Assembly: GCA_022562915.1 (NCBI GenBank)
Contig: JADFOJ010000011.1
Span: 1 to 52,886 of the forward strand
Direction of reading: 5' to 3'
DNA: 52,886 bases
Origin: Planctomycetota bacterium
GTDB lineage: Bacteria; Planctomycetota; Phycisphaerae; Phycisphaerales; SM1A02
Shown here: piece after piece, positions 1 through 7,808 of the stretch
Position numbering within the stretch: the stretch's first letter is position 1
Layout: every line of letters starts with the position of its first letter
The notes under the pieces: model-generated
What the model saw: the letters and a program-made list of their open reading frames with translations, nothing else
What the model was told of the DNA's origin: nothing
The model's database searches: none
Translations under genes and position numbers: made by a program

Positions 1-1
1 G

Positions 2-106
2 AAGCTCGCACCGGATCACCCCGGCCTGGCGGGCCGCGATCTCACACCGCTCGATCCCCAACCCCCGGTCGTCCTGCCCACCGGCCGGGCGGAGAAGCCG
101 GACTGA
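2..106 (+). CDS. C-terminal end of an unidentified protein (partial)
   Basis: An open frame runs in from the left edge and ends at TGA 104-106, giving 34 residues that finish 'PTGRAEKPD'. Third codon positions are almost all G or C, like the confirmed genes of the window, which supports real coding sequence. No motif is visible and the product cannot be named. It converges on the VOC remnant that follows on the other strand. Confidence 0.45.
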   Translation, partial: KLAPDHPGLAGRDLTPLDPQPPVVLPTGRAEKPD

Positions 107-142
107 AGCACCGGCGAGGTCGCGGACGCGCCCGCCGCTGTG

Positions 143-223
143 TCAGGGCATCTCGTCGGAGAGGTTCTGGAAGAACATCAGCGAGTTGCCGTCGGGATCG
201 AAGAAGGTCGCCGGCTTGACCAT
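143..223 (-). pseudogene. Remnant of a glyoxalase/bleomycin-resistance (VOC) family protein, C-terminus only
   Basis: The minus strand encodes 26 residues ending at TGA 145-143. They contain 'FFDPDGNSLMFFQ', the typical last strand of a VOC-superfamily metalloenzyme-like domain. A TGA lies seven codons upstream of the Met in this frame, and no N-terminal half (about 100 residues) is found in any frame nearby, so the gene is truncated. The family includes glyoxalases and extradiol-type dioxygenases, but no activity can be expected from this fragment. Base composition matches the surroundings, so this looks like local decay rather than a sequencing artefact. Confidence 0.55.
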
Positions 224-603
224 CTGCGGTGGTCGTGGTCATGCGTGTGCTCCTGAAAGAGAATTCCATCTCGCGCGGCTCGACAGTGAACCGATTGCGT
301 TCCGCAAATGGACGATGCCCGTGACGTGGGCGCTGGGCGATGCCCCCCACCGCTTCGGTGAGTTGCGTCGGCAGTTGCCGGGGATCGCGACGGGCGCCCA
401 TCGTGTTGCCGTGCGACCGATGCTCATGGAACCGCCTCCCTCACGTGTGGGATTCGACGTACGCCCTCAGAGCATGAGGCGGACGGTGGCTCTTCACGGC
501 ACGGCGATTCCGCGCGTCCTCCACGGATCGCGTCCGGCGGCAAGTAGTGTCCGTTGCAGTCGCCATGCGCTGCGACGCGAACCGCCGATACGGAGGGCAG
601 CAC
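224..603. other. Stretch without a convincing gene
   Basis: Overlapping GC-rich open frames exist on both strands but none has a recognisable motif. The minus-strand frame 239-427 has a purine-rich GAGGGAGG upstream of an ATG, but its product is arginine-rich and unlike any family I know. It may be the eroded front part of the VOC gene region. Confidence 0.4.
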
Positions 604-957
604 GTGGAGGACCTCAACGCAGCATACGCCCACACTCTCCGTTCAGTGCTTGGGAGCATCAGGGCCGACGCCCCGTGCCGGCCGTCGGTGGACCCGCTGC
701 GTCACGACTGGGTCGTGTTCACGACGTATCGGGAGGACCGTTGGCTCGGCGTGATGTGCCTGTGGTGCGGCAGCGACGGCGTCGTGCAGAACCCCTCCAA
801 GAAGCAGTGGCGCCGCGCGTTCCACGCACCGTGCTGCCCCTATCGGTTCCACAAGCCGCGCCGCGTAAGACTGATCCAGAACCGGCCGCACATCTGGAGA
901 GAGGAGCTCGAGCAGTTCGAAGATCTCGAGCAGGGCGATACAGAGGACGGCGGCTAG
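604..957 (+). CDS. Hypothetical cysteine-containing protein
   Basis: This 117-residue protein starts at GTG 604, chosen because GGAGGG lies seven bases upstream; an in-frame GTG at 547 has no ribosome-binding site. Visible features are a 'CLWCGSDG' CxxC pair, a following 'HAPCCPYRFH' cysteine/histidine cluster, and an acidic C-terminus ending 'QGDTEDGG'. The CxxC...CC arrangement could bind zinc, but I do not recognise the family. It converges on, and overlaps by 4 bp, the membrane-protein gene on the opposite strand. Confidence 0.55.
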   Translation: MEDLNAAYAHTLRSVLGSIRADAPCRPSVDPLRHDWVVFTTYREDRWLGVMCLWCGSDGVVQNPSKKQWRRAFHAPCCPYRFHKPRRVRLIQNRPHIWREELEQFEDLEQGDTEDGG

Positions 958-1298
958 TGGACCGGTTCGGCGCGCGAGAGGGCGCGAAACAGCCAGGCAA
1001 GCCACCAGCCCAGGATGAAATTTGATGACGCGGTCTCCACGAGGTGGACCATGCGGACTGACGCGGGCATGTGGAGATTGGGAAGCAGCAACTGGGCGTT
1101 CATCAGCACCGCGAAGAGCAATCCGGTGGCCAGGCCCTTCTCCCACCACCTGCCGCGCATCATGTGTATCACCAGCAGTGCCAGTCCCGCCCACAGCAAT
1201 CCCCGGAACGCCTGAAACGGCCCGAGCCAGGGGATGGCGGACCGTGTCGGTGCGACGACCGACGGCCCTGTGTACCTGAACACCTCGATCGGCTTCAA
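954..1298 (-). CDS. Small integral membrane protein
   Basis: The product is 114 residues with three hydrophobic segments, near residues 25-50, 55-75 and 87-108. It contains a conserved-looking 'LLPNLHMPASVRMVHLVE' between helices two and three. The start is TTG 1298-1296 with a weak purine stretch upstream; no ATG precedes the first helix. It lies 73 bp downstream of the broken sulfide:quinone oxidoreductase gene on the same strand and could be co-transcribed. No function can be assigned from sequence alone. Confidence 0.55.
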   Translation of the reverse strand: MKPIEVFRYTGPSVVAPTRSAIPWLGPFQAFRGLLWAGLALLVIHMMRGRWWEKGLATGLLFAVLMNAQLLLPNLHMPASVRMVHLVETASSNFILGWWLAWLFRALSRAEPVH

Positions 1299-1371
1299 CG
1301 TAGTCCCGGCTCCCGCCGTGATCGGTCTGCTGGGCCCTGGCGGCCTGGCAACTCTGCGTCGCCGGCGGTGC

Positions 1372-2580
1372 TCAGGCCCGTCCTCTCAGCATGAGGTTCC
1401 AGTACAAGAACGGCAGCCCCCACCGCTTCAAGTACCACATGTCGCGGCGCTCCTTCTGGAGGTTGATCAGCGGGAAGCTGGGGCGGGGCTTCAGTGTGTA
1501 GTCGAACTCCGCCAGCAGCATCTTGTTCCGAGCGGTCGTAAGCGGGCAGGACGCGTAGCCGTCATACTTCTGCGAAGGATCGCGGCCTTTCATGGCCGCC
1601 AGAAGGTTCTTGACCACGACGGGGGCCTGCTTCCGGATCGCCGCGCCTGTCTTGGAGTTCGGCGTGTTGCCCGCGTCGCCGAGGGCGAACACGTCGGGCC
1701 AGCGCACGTGCTGAAGGGTGTGCTTGTCGACAGCCACGTACCCGCCTGATTCGTCCGTGACCAGGGGGCTTTTCTTGATCCAATCCGGAGCGCTCTGCGG
1801 CGGCACGGCGTGCAGGACGTCGTAGGCGACAGCGACGCGCTCGCTGCCGCCGTTGTTCCTGTTGACGAAGATGGCTTCCCTGGCCTGGGGATCGATCTCG
1901 ACGAAGTCGTGCCGAAAGCGCACGTCGATGCCGTACCGGTCGACCACCTGCTCGAGAACCCTGGAGAACTCGGGGACCGAGAACATTGTCGCGGTGGGCA
2001 GTACGAGGACCACGTGGATGTCGTCGAGGACGCCTTGTTGCTGCCACCAGTGAGCGGCCAGGTAGGCGATCTTCTGGGGAGCTCCGGGGCACTTGATCGC
2101 TCCCGGAGGGTGAGTGAACACCGCGGTGCCGCCCCGGAAATCCTTCAGGAACTCCCAGGTCCTGGGCGCGAGGTCGAACCGGTAGTTGCTCGAGACGCCG
2201 CTGTTGCCCAGGGTGTCGGTGAGTCCGGGGATCGCGTCCCAGTCCAACTGGATCCCGGGGCAGACCACGAGAAAATCGTAGGACACCGTGACGCCCGAAC
2301 CGAGTGTGACTTCCCGCTTGTCTGGATCGATGCCGATCGCCCGATCCTTGATCCACCGCACACCCCTGGGCATGACCTTCGCCTCGTCGCGCACGCTCTC
2401 GTGGGCGGGGGCGCAGCCTCCGCCCACCAGTGTCCAGAGAGGCTGGTATTAGTGCTTGTCGGAGGGCTCGATGACGGCGAGATCTTCCTGGCCGGCGCGA
2501 CGCAGCCGCGCGGCCACGGAGATTCCAGCGGACCCTCCGCCGATGATGAGGATCCGGTGGTGGTTCGAGTTTCCCGTCAT
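1372..2580 (-). pseudogene. sqr: Sulfide:quinone oxidoreductase, interrupted by one in-frame stop
   Basis: This flavoprotein family oxidises sulfide to polysulfide/persulfide and passes electrons to quinone at the membrane. The frame starts at ATG 2580, with GGGAGGG just upstream, and runs 402 codons. Codon 44 (2451-2449) is TAA. The family motif H-Y-Y-Q-P-L-W-T-L-V-G-G-G reads here as H-stop-Y-Q-P-L-W-T-L-V-G-G-G, so one base change (TAC to TAA) explains the break. Other motifs are intact: the FAD-binding 'GGGSAG' near residue 14, 'VCPGIQ', 'KCPGAPQK' with the redox Cys, and 'YDGYASCPL' with the C-terminal Cys. The pattern matches the type II (animal/mitochondrial-like) SQR group. It is placed downstream of cysM in a sulfur cluster. 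The rest of the frame has no other lesion, so the mutation is recent or is a sequence error. Confidence 0.85.
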
Positions 2581-2677
2581 GGCAACCCTCCCCTTTCGAT
2601 TCGCCGATGCCCGATGCAACGGCCGAGGATAACGGTGCTGCCGGGTTCCGGACAGTATTTGCGGCGCGGCCGGCCCG

Positions 2678-3610
2678 TCACGACCCCCACAGCCCCGTCG
2701 AGAAGTAGCGCTCACCCAGGTCAGAGAAGATCGTGACGATCCGCGAGCCGGCCGGGGCGTCCTGTGCGACCTGCAGCGCCGCGTGGAGATACGCACCCGA
2801 GGACTGGCCGACAAAGAGGCCGGTCTTCGCCAGCTCCGCGCAGCCCAGGGCGGCGTCGTCGGTCGTCACCTCAACGCGCCGGTTGATCACCGTCTCGTCG
2901 AGGATCGCCGGGACGATGTCCTGGGGCTCGCCGAGCGGCTTGAGCCCCTCGATCCCGGGGAAGCGCTCGGGCACGACGCAGACGACCTCGATGTGCGGGT
3001 CGTGCTCCTTCAGCCGCCGCCCGGCACCGGTGATCGTGCCGCCGGTCCCGATGCCGGCCACGAAGTGGGTCAGCCGGCCACCGGTCTGCTCCAGGATCTC
3101 CGCTGCCGTCGCCTGGTAGTGCGCACGCCAGTTGTGCTCGTTGGCATACTGGTCGCACATCCAGTAGCGATCGGGCTCCGCTGCTGCCCGCCGGTGGGCC
3201 TCGCCCAGCGCCGCGTCGTAGCCCTCCACCGGATCCGTCTCGACGACCGTCGCCCCGTGCGCGAGCATCCGCTTCGTCCGTTCGACCGAGGCGTTGCCCG
3301 GCACGACGATCTCGACGGCATAGCCCAGCGCCGCGCCGACCATGGCGTACGCGATCCCCGCGTTTCCGCTGGAGGAGTCCAGGATCGTCCTGCCGGGCTG
3401 GAGCTCTCCCGAGAGCACGGCCTCCAGGATCATGGCCATGACCGGCCGATCCTTGACCGAGGCGCCCGGGTTCATCCACTCGGCCTTGGCAAGAATCTCC
3501 ACGCCCTCGGGAATCCCCGCCACCTCCACGCGCACCAGCGGCGTGCGGCCGATCAGGGAGAGCACCGGATGCGCCTCCAGGAACGGCCGGTAGCGGTCGG
3601 GCGTCGTCAC
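2678..3610 (-). CDS. cysM: Cysteine synthase B-type PLP enzyme (CysM)
   Basis: This 310-residue fold-type II PLP enzyme makes cysteine by beta-replacement on O-acetyl- or O-phosphoserine. The PLP lysine is Lys53 in '[10 protein letters not shown]'. The substrate-binding loop '[11 protein letters not shown]' and the phosphate-binding '[10 protein letters not shown]' follow in the usual order. The start ATG 3610 lies 9 bp after the stop of the CysO-rhodanese-MoeB fusion, so the two are almost certainly co-transcribed. In mycobacteria CysM accepts sulfur as CysO-thiocarboxylate and the Mec JAMM peptidase then frees cysteine. The same three functions sit side by side here, so I infer a protein-bound sulfur donor rather than free sulfide. 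Substrate choice is not proven by the sequence. Confidence 0.88.
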   Translation of the reverse strand: MTTPDRYRPFLEAHPVLSLIGRTPLVRVEVAGIPEGVEILAKAEWMNPGASVKDRPVMAMILEAVLSGELQPGRTILDSSSGNAGIAYAMVGAALGYAVEIVVPGNASVERTKRMLAHGATVVETDPVEGYDAALGEAHRRAAAEPDRYWMCDQYANEHNWRAHYQATAAEILEQTGGRLTHFVAGIGTGGTITGAGRRLKEHDPHIEVVCVVPERFPGIEGLKPLGEPQDIVPAILDETVINRRVEVTTDDAALGCAELAKTGLFVGQSSGAYLHAALQVAQDAPAGSRIVTIFSDLGERYFSTGLWGS

Positions 3611-3619
3611 GCGCCGTCC

Positions 3620-5071
3620 TCAGACGGAGACGGTGGAGTGCGATGACGCGCAGAAGTGCTCATAGTCGATGAAGCCGGGGAACTCCACCCCCTCCGCACA
3701 GTAGGCGCAGTTCGGATCGCGCCGGATCCTGAGTTCCCGGAACTCGGCTCGAAGCGCATCGTACTGGAGCAGTCGCCCCACGAGCGTGTCGCCGAGGCCC
3801 AGGATCAGCTTCACCGCCTCGACGGCCTCCAGCAGGCCGATCACACCGGGCAGCACGCCGAGGACACCGGCATCCGCGCAGGATGGCGCCATCCCCGGTG
3901 GCGGCGGCTCGGGGTAGAGGCAGCGGTAGCATGGCCCCTCGGGCGTCTTGAACACCGTGACCTGGCCCTCGAAGCGGTAGACGCTGCCGTGGACGCAGGG
4001 GATCCCGAACTTCACGCAGGCGTCGTTCACGAGGTACCGCGTCGGGAAGTTGTCCGAGCCGTCCACGACCAGGTCCCACCCGTCGAAGATCTCCCCGACG
4101 TTCGCGCTCGTAAGGCGCTGATGGATCGGCACCACCTCGATACCCGGGTTCAAGGCCACGAGAGTTCGGCGGGCGGACTCGGTCTTCGCCATCCCCACCC
4201 GGTCGGCGGTGTGGAGGATCTGGCGCTGGAGGTTGGTGAGATCGACGACGTCCCCATCGACGATGCCGATGGTCCCGACCCCCGCCGCGGCCAGGTAATA
4301 GCCCGCAGGGCAGCCGAGCCCACCGGCGCCAATGAGCAGGACCCGCGATTCCAGCAGCTTCACCTGCCCCTGGACGCCCACCTCGGGGATCGAGATGTGC
4401 CGCTGGTAGCGATCCATATCTGCCTCGTCGAGTCCCGCCGGCACCTCGACCGGCAGCCCGTCTCGTTGCCATTGCTCGAAGCCGCCGGCCATGGAGGAGA
4501 CATCGGCGTAGCCGAGCCGCCGGAGGCTCTGGGCCGCCAGCAGCGACCGCACACCACCGGCGCAATGTACGACGATCTTCGCGCCGTGGTCCGGCACCGC
4601 CTCCTCGATCTTCATCTCCAGGAAACCGCGCGAGATGTGCTGCCCGCCGGGAATACGCCCTCGCCGGTTCTCCTCGGCCTCGCGGACATCGATCAACACG
4701 AAGTCCTCGCCGCGCTCGCGCATCGAACGGACCTCGGCCACCGTGACCTGCGGCACGGTACTCTTGAGCTCCTCCAGGCACGCCCGCCAGTCAGGTGCGC
4801 CGCCGGCGATGGCGGGCACGATGCTCACGACGGCGCCCTCGCGGACCACGGTGCTCAAGCCCTCCAGGGTGCGGATGTCGTCTCCATCGACGAACACGTT
4901 GACGAAACGGCGAACCGACCCTCCGTCATCGCGGATCCGATCGTGGATGCCGTCGCACTCCCGATCAAGGTGGTCCAGCACGTCGGCCACGGTACCGTCT
5001 GCGACCTCGACGGCGTCCCGCCCGCCGGCCAGGTGCCGCAATGGCGTGGGGATTCGCACTGTGCATGTCAT
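3620..5071 (-). CDS. CysO/MoaD-like - rhodanese - MoeB/ThiF E1-like fusion protein
   Basis: One 483-residue polypeptide carries three sulfur-relay modules. Residues 1-91 are a ubiquitin-like MoaD/ThiS/CysO domain whose end reads 'VPAIAGG', as in free CysO, but the chain continues. Residues about 105-208 are a rhodanese domain with active-site Cys170 in 'VVHCAGGVRS'. Residues about 218-483 are an adenylating E1-like MoeB/ThiF domain with 'GAGGLGCP' (248-255), Cys398 in 'PSCADAG', and CxxC pairs at 381/384 and 455/458 for zinc. The start is ATG 5071, overlapping the JAMM stop as ATGA, with GAGGAGG upstream. The carrier C-terminus must be exposed to be activated, so either the upstream JAMM peptidase cleaves after Gly91 or the domain is adenylated another way. 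This is inference. Confidence 0.88.
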   Translation of the reverse strand: MTCTVRIPTPLRHLAGGRDAVEVADGTVADVLDHLDRECDGIHDRIRDDGGSVRRFVNVFVDGDDIRTLEGLSTVVREGAVVSIVPAIAGGAPDWRACLEELKSTVPQVTVAEVRSMRERGEDFVLIDVREAEENRRGRIPGGQHISRGFLEMKIEEAVPDHGAKIVVHCAGGVRSLLAAQSLRRLGYADVSSMAGGFEQWQRDGLPVEVPAGLDEADMDRYQRHISIPEVGVQGQVKLLESRVLLIGAGGLGCPAGYYLAAAGVGTIGIVDGDVVDLTNLQRQILHTADRVGMAKTESARRTLVALNPGIEVVPIHQRLTSANVGEIFDGWDLVVDGSDNFPTRYLVNDACVKFGIPCVHGSVYRFEGQVTVFKTPEGPCYRCLYPEPPPPGMAPSCADAGVLGVLPGVIGLLEAVEAVKLILGLGDTLVGRLLQYDALRAEFRELRIRRDPNCAYCAEGVEFPGFIDYEHFCASSHSTVSV

Positions 5072-5511
5072 GACTGGATTTCCTCCTCGCTGAACCGCCC
5101 GCCCCGCAGGACCCACGAACGCCACGAGCTGACGCCGTCGGCGGTGACCTCCATGATCACGTAGGACCAACTCTCCAGCTCTCCCCAGATTTGCTCCGCC
5201 TGCTGCCGATCGGTCTCCGACGGCGCGCAGGGGTGGTCCGGGTGAGTATGGTAGACACCTATGACCTCCAGGCCGAGGTTCCGCGCCTCGTCCTCGGCAT
5301 TGAGGTAATCGACGGGGTCCAGCAGGTAGCGGTCCGAGGAGCGGTCCTGCGCCAGGTTGCCGGCGCGATGGACCGCCACCAGCTCGCGCACCGTCATGCC
5401 TCGGGGGCGTCGAATCCGTCCCAGCAGCACGCCGCAGACCTCCTCCGGATAGCCCTCGCAGCCGTGGGCCTTCATGCTCCGGGCCATTGCCTTCGGGACG
5501 ACGAGCGTCAT
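5068..5511 (-). CDS. JAMM/MPN+ zinc metallopeptidase (Mec-like)
   Basis: The protein has 147 residues. The JAMM signature is complete: Glu24 in 'PEEVCGVLLG', then His88-Thr-His90 with Ser98 and Asp101 in 'HTHPDHPCAPSETD'. Relatives remove adducts from ubiquitin-like sulfur carriers; mycobacterial Mec releases cysteine from CysO-Cys. This is the first gene of the cluster. Its TGA overlaps the ATG of the fusion gene by ATGA, indicating coupled translation. In this setting it may both free cysteine from the carrier and process the fused carrier after its Gly-Gly. The start ATG 5511 is the only good choice. Confidence 0.88.
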   Translation of the reverse strand: MTLVVPKAMARSMKAHGCEGYPEEVCGVLLGRIRRPRGMTVRELVAVHRAGNLAQDRSSDRYLLDPVDYLNAEDEARNLGLEVIGVYHTHPDHPCAPSETDRQQAEQIWGELESWSYVIMEVTADGVSSWRSWVLRGGRFSEEEIQS

Positions 5512-5709
5512 GACCCGTTCTCACGGAAGATCGGCGTGGGGCCGCCGGGCGCGCTGAACGGCCACCGCGGCCGCGCGTGCGCAGTTGCATCGTACCAACC
5601 GCAGGTCGCCGGCAGGAGGCCTGCCTGGGCGGCACATCAACCGGATCCAAGGGCCTGCCGGCCATCTGCGGCCTCCGGCCCCCGAAGGCACGCCGAGATA
5701 GTGTCCTAG

Positions 5710-5742
5710 CCTGGATTTCCACGGCCCGGGATTGGGCTAACA
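5710..5742. repeat. Left terminal inverted repeat of the insertion sequence
   Basis: The 33 bases begin CCTGGATTTCCACGG and match the reverse complement of 7776-7808 at 32 of 33 positions. The repeat is preceded by the CTAG target duplicate at 5706-5709. Confidence 0.88.
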
Positions 5743-5768
5743 GTTCGATCGATCTGTCTCCACGATCG

Positions 5769-7502
5769 CTACATCGTCATCCGAAGCAGCCGCCCTTTGA
5801 ACCAGGGCACCTTGACCGGCTTGTCGAGGAGCCCCGAGGCCGCCACGATCGGCAGGTGGGCCCGCCGGTGAAACCGGACGACCACCTCGCGGTCCGTAAT
5901 GGTGACGTCCGCCGGCATGTCGATCAAGTCGCGGAAGATCTGGCGGGCCTGGCTGTCGGCATAGCCGCGCATCCGGCCGGCCAGCAAGCGGTAGAGGCCG
6001 CTGGCGATGACCAGCAGGGCCATGTCGAAATCGACCTTCAATCCCACGGCCGACGACAACGCATCCATATGAAAGAAGCGAACCGAGTCGGAGATCGCGT
6101 TCTCGATGAGCATCCGCTGGGCGTAACGGGTGATGATCCTGGCCGCCGTGCGCCGTTCGTTGGTCAGGAGGATGGTTGGCTCCTCGTGGCCGAGGTCGAG
6201 GATATACAACTGCCGGAAGGTCCGTCCCTCGAGTCGTACCTTCTGCTCGTAGACACGCGGCGTGCGGTACTTGCGCGTGGGGACGTCGAGTCTCACCCGG
6301 CGCCACGCCGAAGCCGGCAGCTGCTGGACCTCCTTGAGGATACGAGGTGATCGACGACGCAACGTGATGAACGTGATTCCCTGCTCGTCCAGACGAGCCA
6401 GGTTCTTGTAGGTGGTGAGGCGGGAGTCGAAGACCAGGTGCCGCGGCGCTTCGCCGCGGACCTTCTTCCAGAAGGCGATGAACGCCAAGACCTCGTCCGC
6501 TTCCTCACCTTTGCGGAGGTCTGCATTGGAGTAGCAGAACGCCCGCCCATCGGCGTCCTGAGCCAGGAACACCAGCACGCTGGGCTGACGGCGGCTTCGC
6601 GCCGAAACGTAGTGCCGTTCAACCACCGGGTGCTCGCCGTAGTAGGGCACCGAATGAAAGTCCAGATCGAAGGACCGCCCCGGGAGCATGTCGGAGCCAT
6701 GGAGCTGGCCATGCCAGGCCGCCAGCACCTTGGTCGTCGTGGCGTGATTGACACGGCAGGAGTATTCCGACAGATAGCTCTTCCTGGGCATCCGGTTCAG
6801 CCCGCAGAACAAAGCCAGCCCCTCGTCGGCCACCAACGCCATCACGTGGCTCTTGCGTTCGATCGACCACAGCTTCAGCGCCAGCGCGGCACGCAGGGCA
6901 TGGGTGGCCGGGATCATCTGTGAGCCCGGCAGCTTGGCCTTCCTGGCAACCGTATCGATGCCAAGGCCGACCAGATCCGGCATGAACAGGAACAGACCGC
7001 CGCACCGCGTGGGAAAGCTCCGCGGCGACCAGGACAACGCGCGCGCATCGGCCACCGGCTCGACCGTGGGCTGCGGGCCCGGCTGACGCTCCTCATCGAG
7101 GCGTCGAGGCAAGGCAGCAAACCCCATCTCCTTGAGCACCTCGCCGACGGCCGTCGGGCTCAGCCGCCCGCCCCGTTGCTTCAACGCGTGGCTGATCTCA
7201 TAGACCGAGTGGTTCTGCTTGCGCATCTGCTCGATCAGCTCTCGCGCCGCGTCCTTGTTGGGTTGACGGTGCGGGCCTGGTCGCGGCGAGACGAAGAACT
7301 GCGGGTCGGGGTCTCGACGAAACTGATGGCACAACACCCGAAACGAGCCCGGGGTGTACCCGAAGGCCTTGGCCACCTTCCGGGAGGTCTGCCCCTGCAC
7401 GAAGTAGCACCGCAGGGCTTCGTACATCCGCTGCTTGGGATGCCTGGGCCTCTGGAAGAAGCGGCGGCACGTCGTTAGGCTCTTAGGTTGTCCGATAGGC
7501 AC
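5769..7502 (-). CDS. DDE transposase, IS4-clan type
   Basis: The protein has 577 residues. The N-terminal 130 residues contain a helix-turn-helix/homeodomain-like segment ('TSRKVAKAFGYTPGSFR') and a second HTH around 'VYEISHALKQRGGRLSPTAV'. The catalytic core shows the first acidic residue in 'SFDLDFHSVPYYGE', the second in 'HLVFDSRLTTYKNLARLD', and a C-terminal Glu in 'QRMLIENAISDSVRFF', the usual D-D-E order. The reading start is GTG 7502-7500 without a clear Shine-Dalgarno; Met26 (about 7427) is an alternative. It is the only gene in the element and has no frameshift or stop, so it could be active. Confidence 0.85.
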   Translation of the reverse strand: MPIGQPKSLTTCRRFFQRPRHPKQRMYEALRCYFVQGQTSRKVAKAFGYTPGSFRVLCHQFRRDPDPQFFVSPRPGPHRQPNKDAARELIEQMRKQNHSVYEISHALKQRGGRLSPTAVGEVLKEMGFAALPRRLDEERQPGPQPTVEPVADARALSWSPRSFPTRCGGLFLFMPDLVGLGIDTVARKAKLPGSQMIPATHALRAALALKLWSIERKSHVMALVADEGLALFCGLNRMPRKSYLSEYSCRVNHATTTKVLAAWHGQLHGSDMLPGRSFDLDFHSVPYYGEHPVVERHYVSARSRRQPSVLVFLAQDADGRAFCYSNADLRKGEEADEVLAFIAFWKKVRGEAPRHLVFDSRLTTYKNLARLDEQGITFITLRRRSPRILKEVQQLPASAWRRVRLDVPTRKYRTPRVYEQKVRLEGRTFRQLYILDLGHEEPTILLTNERRTAARIITRYAQRMLIENAISDSVRFFHMDALSSAVGLKVDFDMALLVIASGLYRLLAGRMRGYADSQARQIFRDLIDMPADVTITDREVVVRFHRRAHLPIVAASGLLDKPVKVPWFKGRLLRMTM

Positions 7503-7508
7503 GACATT

Positions 7509-7537
7509 ACAGTACTACATACCATATCCCGTGTCAA
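7509..7537 (-). promoter_or_regulatory. Possible transposase promoter
   Basis: On the minus strand a perfect TTGACA (7537-7532) is followed after 17 bp by TACTGT (7514-7509), a weak -10. Transcription would begin near 7502, almost on the GTG, so translation would be leaderless or start at the internal Met26. Confidence 0.35.
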
Positions 7538-7775
7538 GCACGGCCTGGCCACACAACCCGTGGGGGAGCCGATTCGCCCGTCGCCTGGGCAAATCCGGCC
7601 GGCTGAGGCTCCAGCTCCCCGTCTCGCGATGTCGCTGACAAACACGGGAGCCACGCCGATGACGGCACACCATTCAGGTAACAGGAGTCCCTCCCGCGGA
7701 AGCCGTGTTCGAGCACCAAACCCCGGAACCACAGGGGGTTGGCACTCGCGACCGGTGCCTGGTGACCTCAGGCGT

Positions 7776-7808
7776 TGTTAGTCCAATCCCGGGCCGTGGA
7801 AATCCAGG
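7776..7808. repeat. Right terminal inverted repeat of the insertion sequence
   Basis: This is the reverse complement of 5710-5742 with one mismatch. It is followed immediately by CTAG 7809-7812, whose CTA is the stop codon of the neighbouring minus-strand fibro-slime gene. The 270 bp between this repeat and the transposase start hold no gene I can support. Confidence 0.88.

Larger units (their letters stand above)
5710..7808 (-). mobile_element. Complete insertion sequence with 33-bp terminal inverted repeats and CTAG target duplication
   Basis: The element is 2099 bp with one transposase gene. Its ends are inverted repeats of 33 bp (5710-5742 and 7776-7808) with one mismatch, beginning CCTGGATTTCCACGG. 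It is flanked on both sides by CTAG (5706-5709 and 7809-7812), read as a 4-bp target-site duplication. Intact ends, an intact transposase and near-identical repeats suggest recent insertion. It separates the JAMM-fusion-CysM cluster from the fibro-slime gene. The transposase resembles the IS4-clan DDE group; I cannot name the IS family securely. Confidence 0.88.

Noticed and set aside
3620-5511. Bil-type antiviral ubiquitin-like conjugation system
   Set aside because: There is no E2-like gene, and the rhodanese and CysM context points to sulfur transfer.
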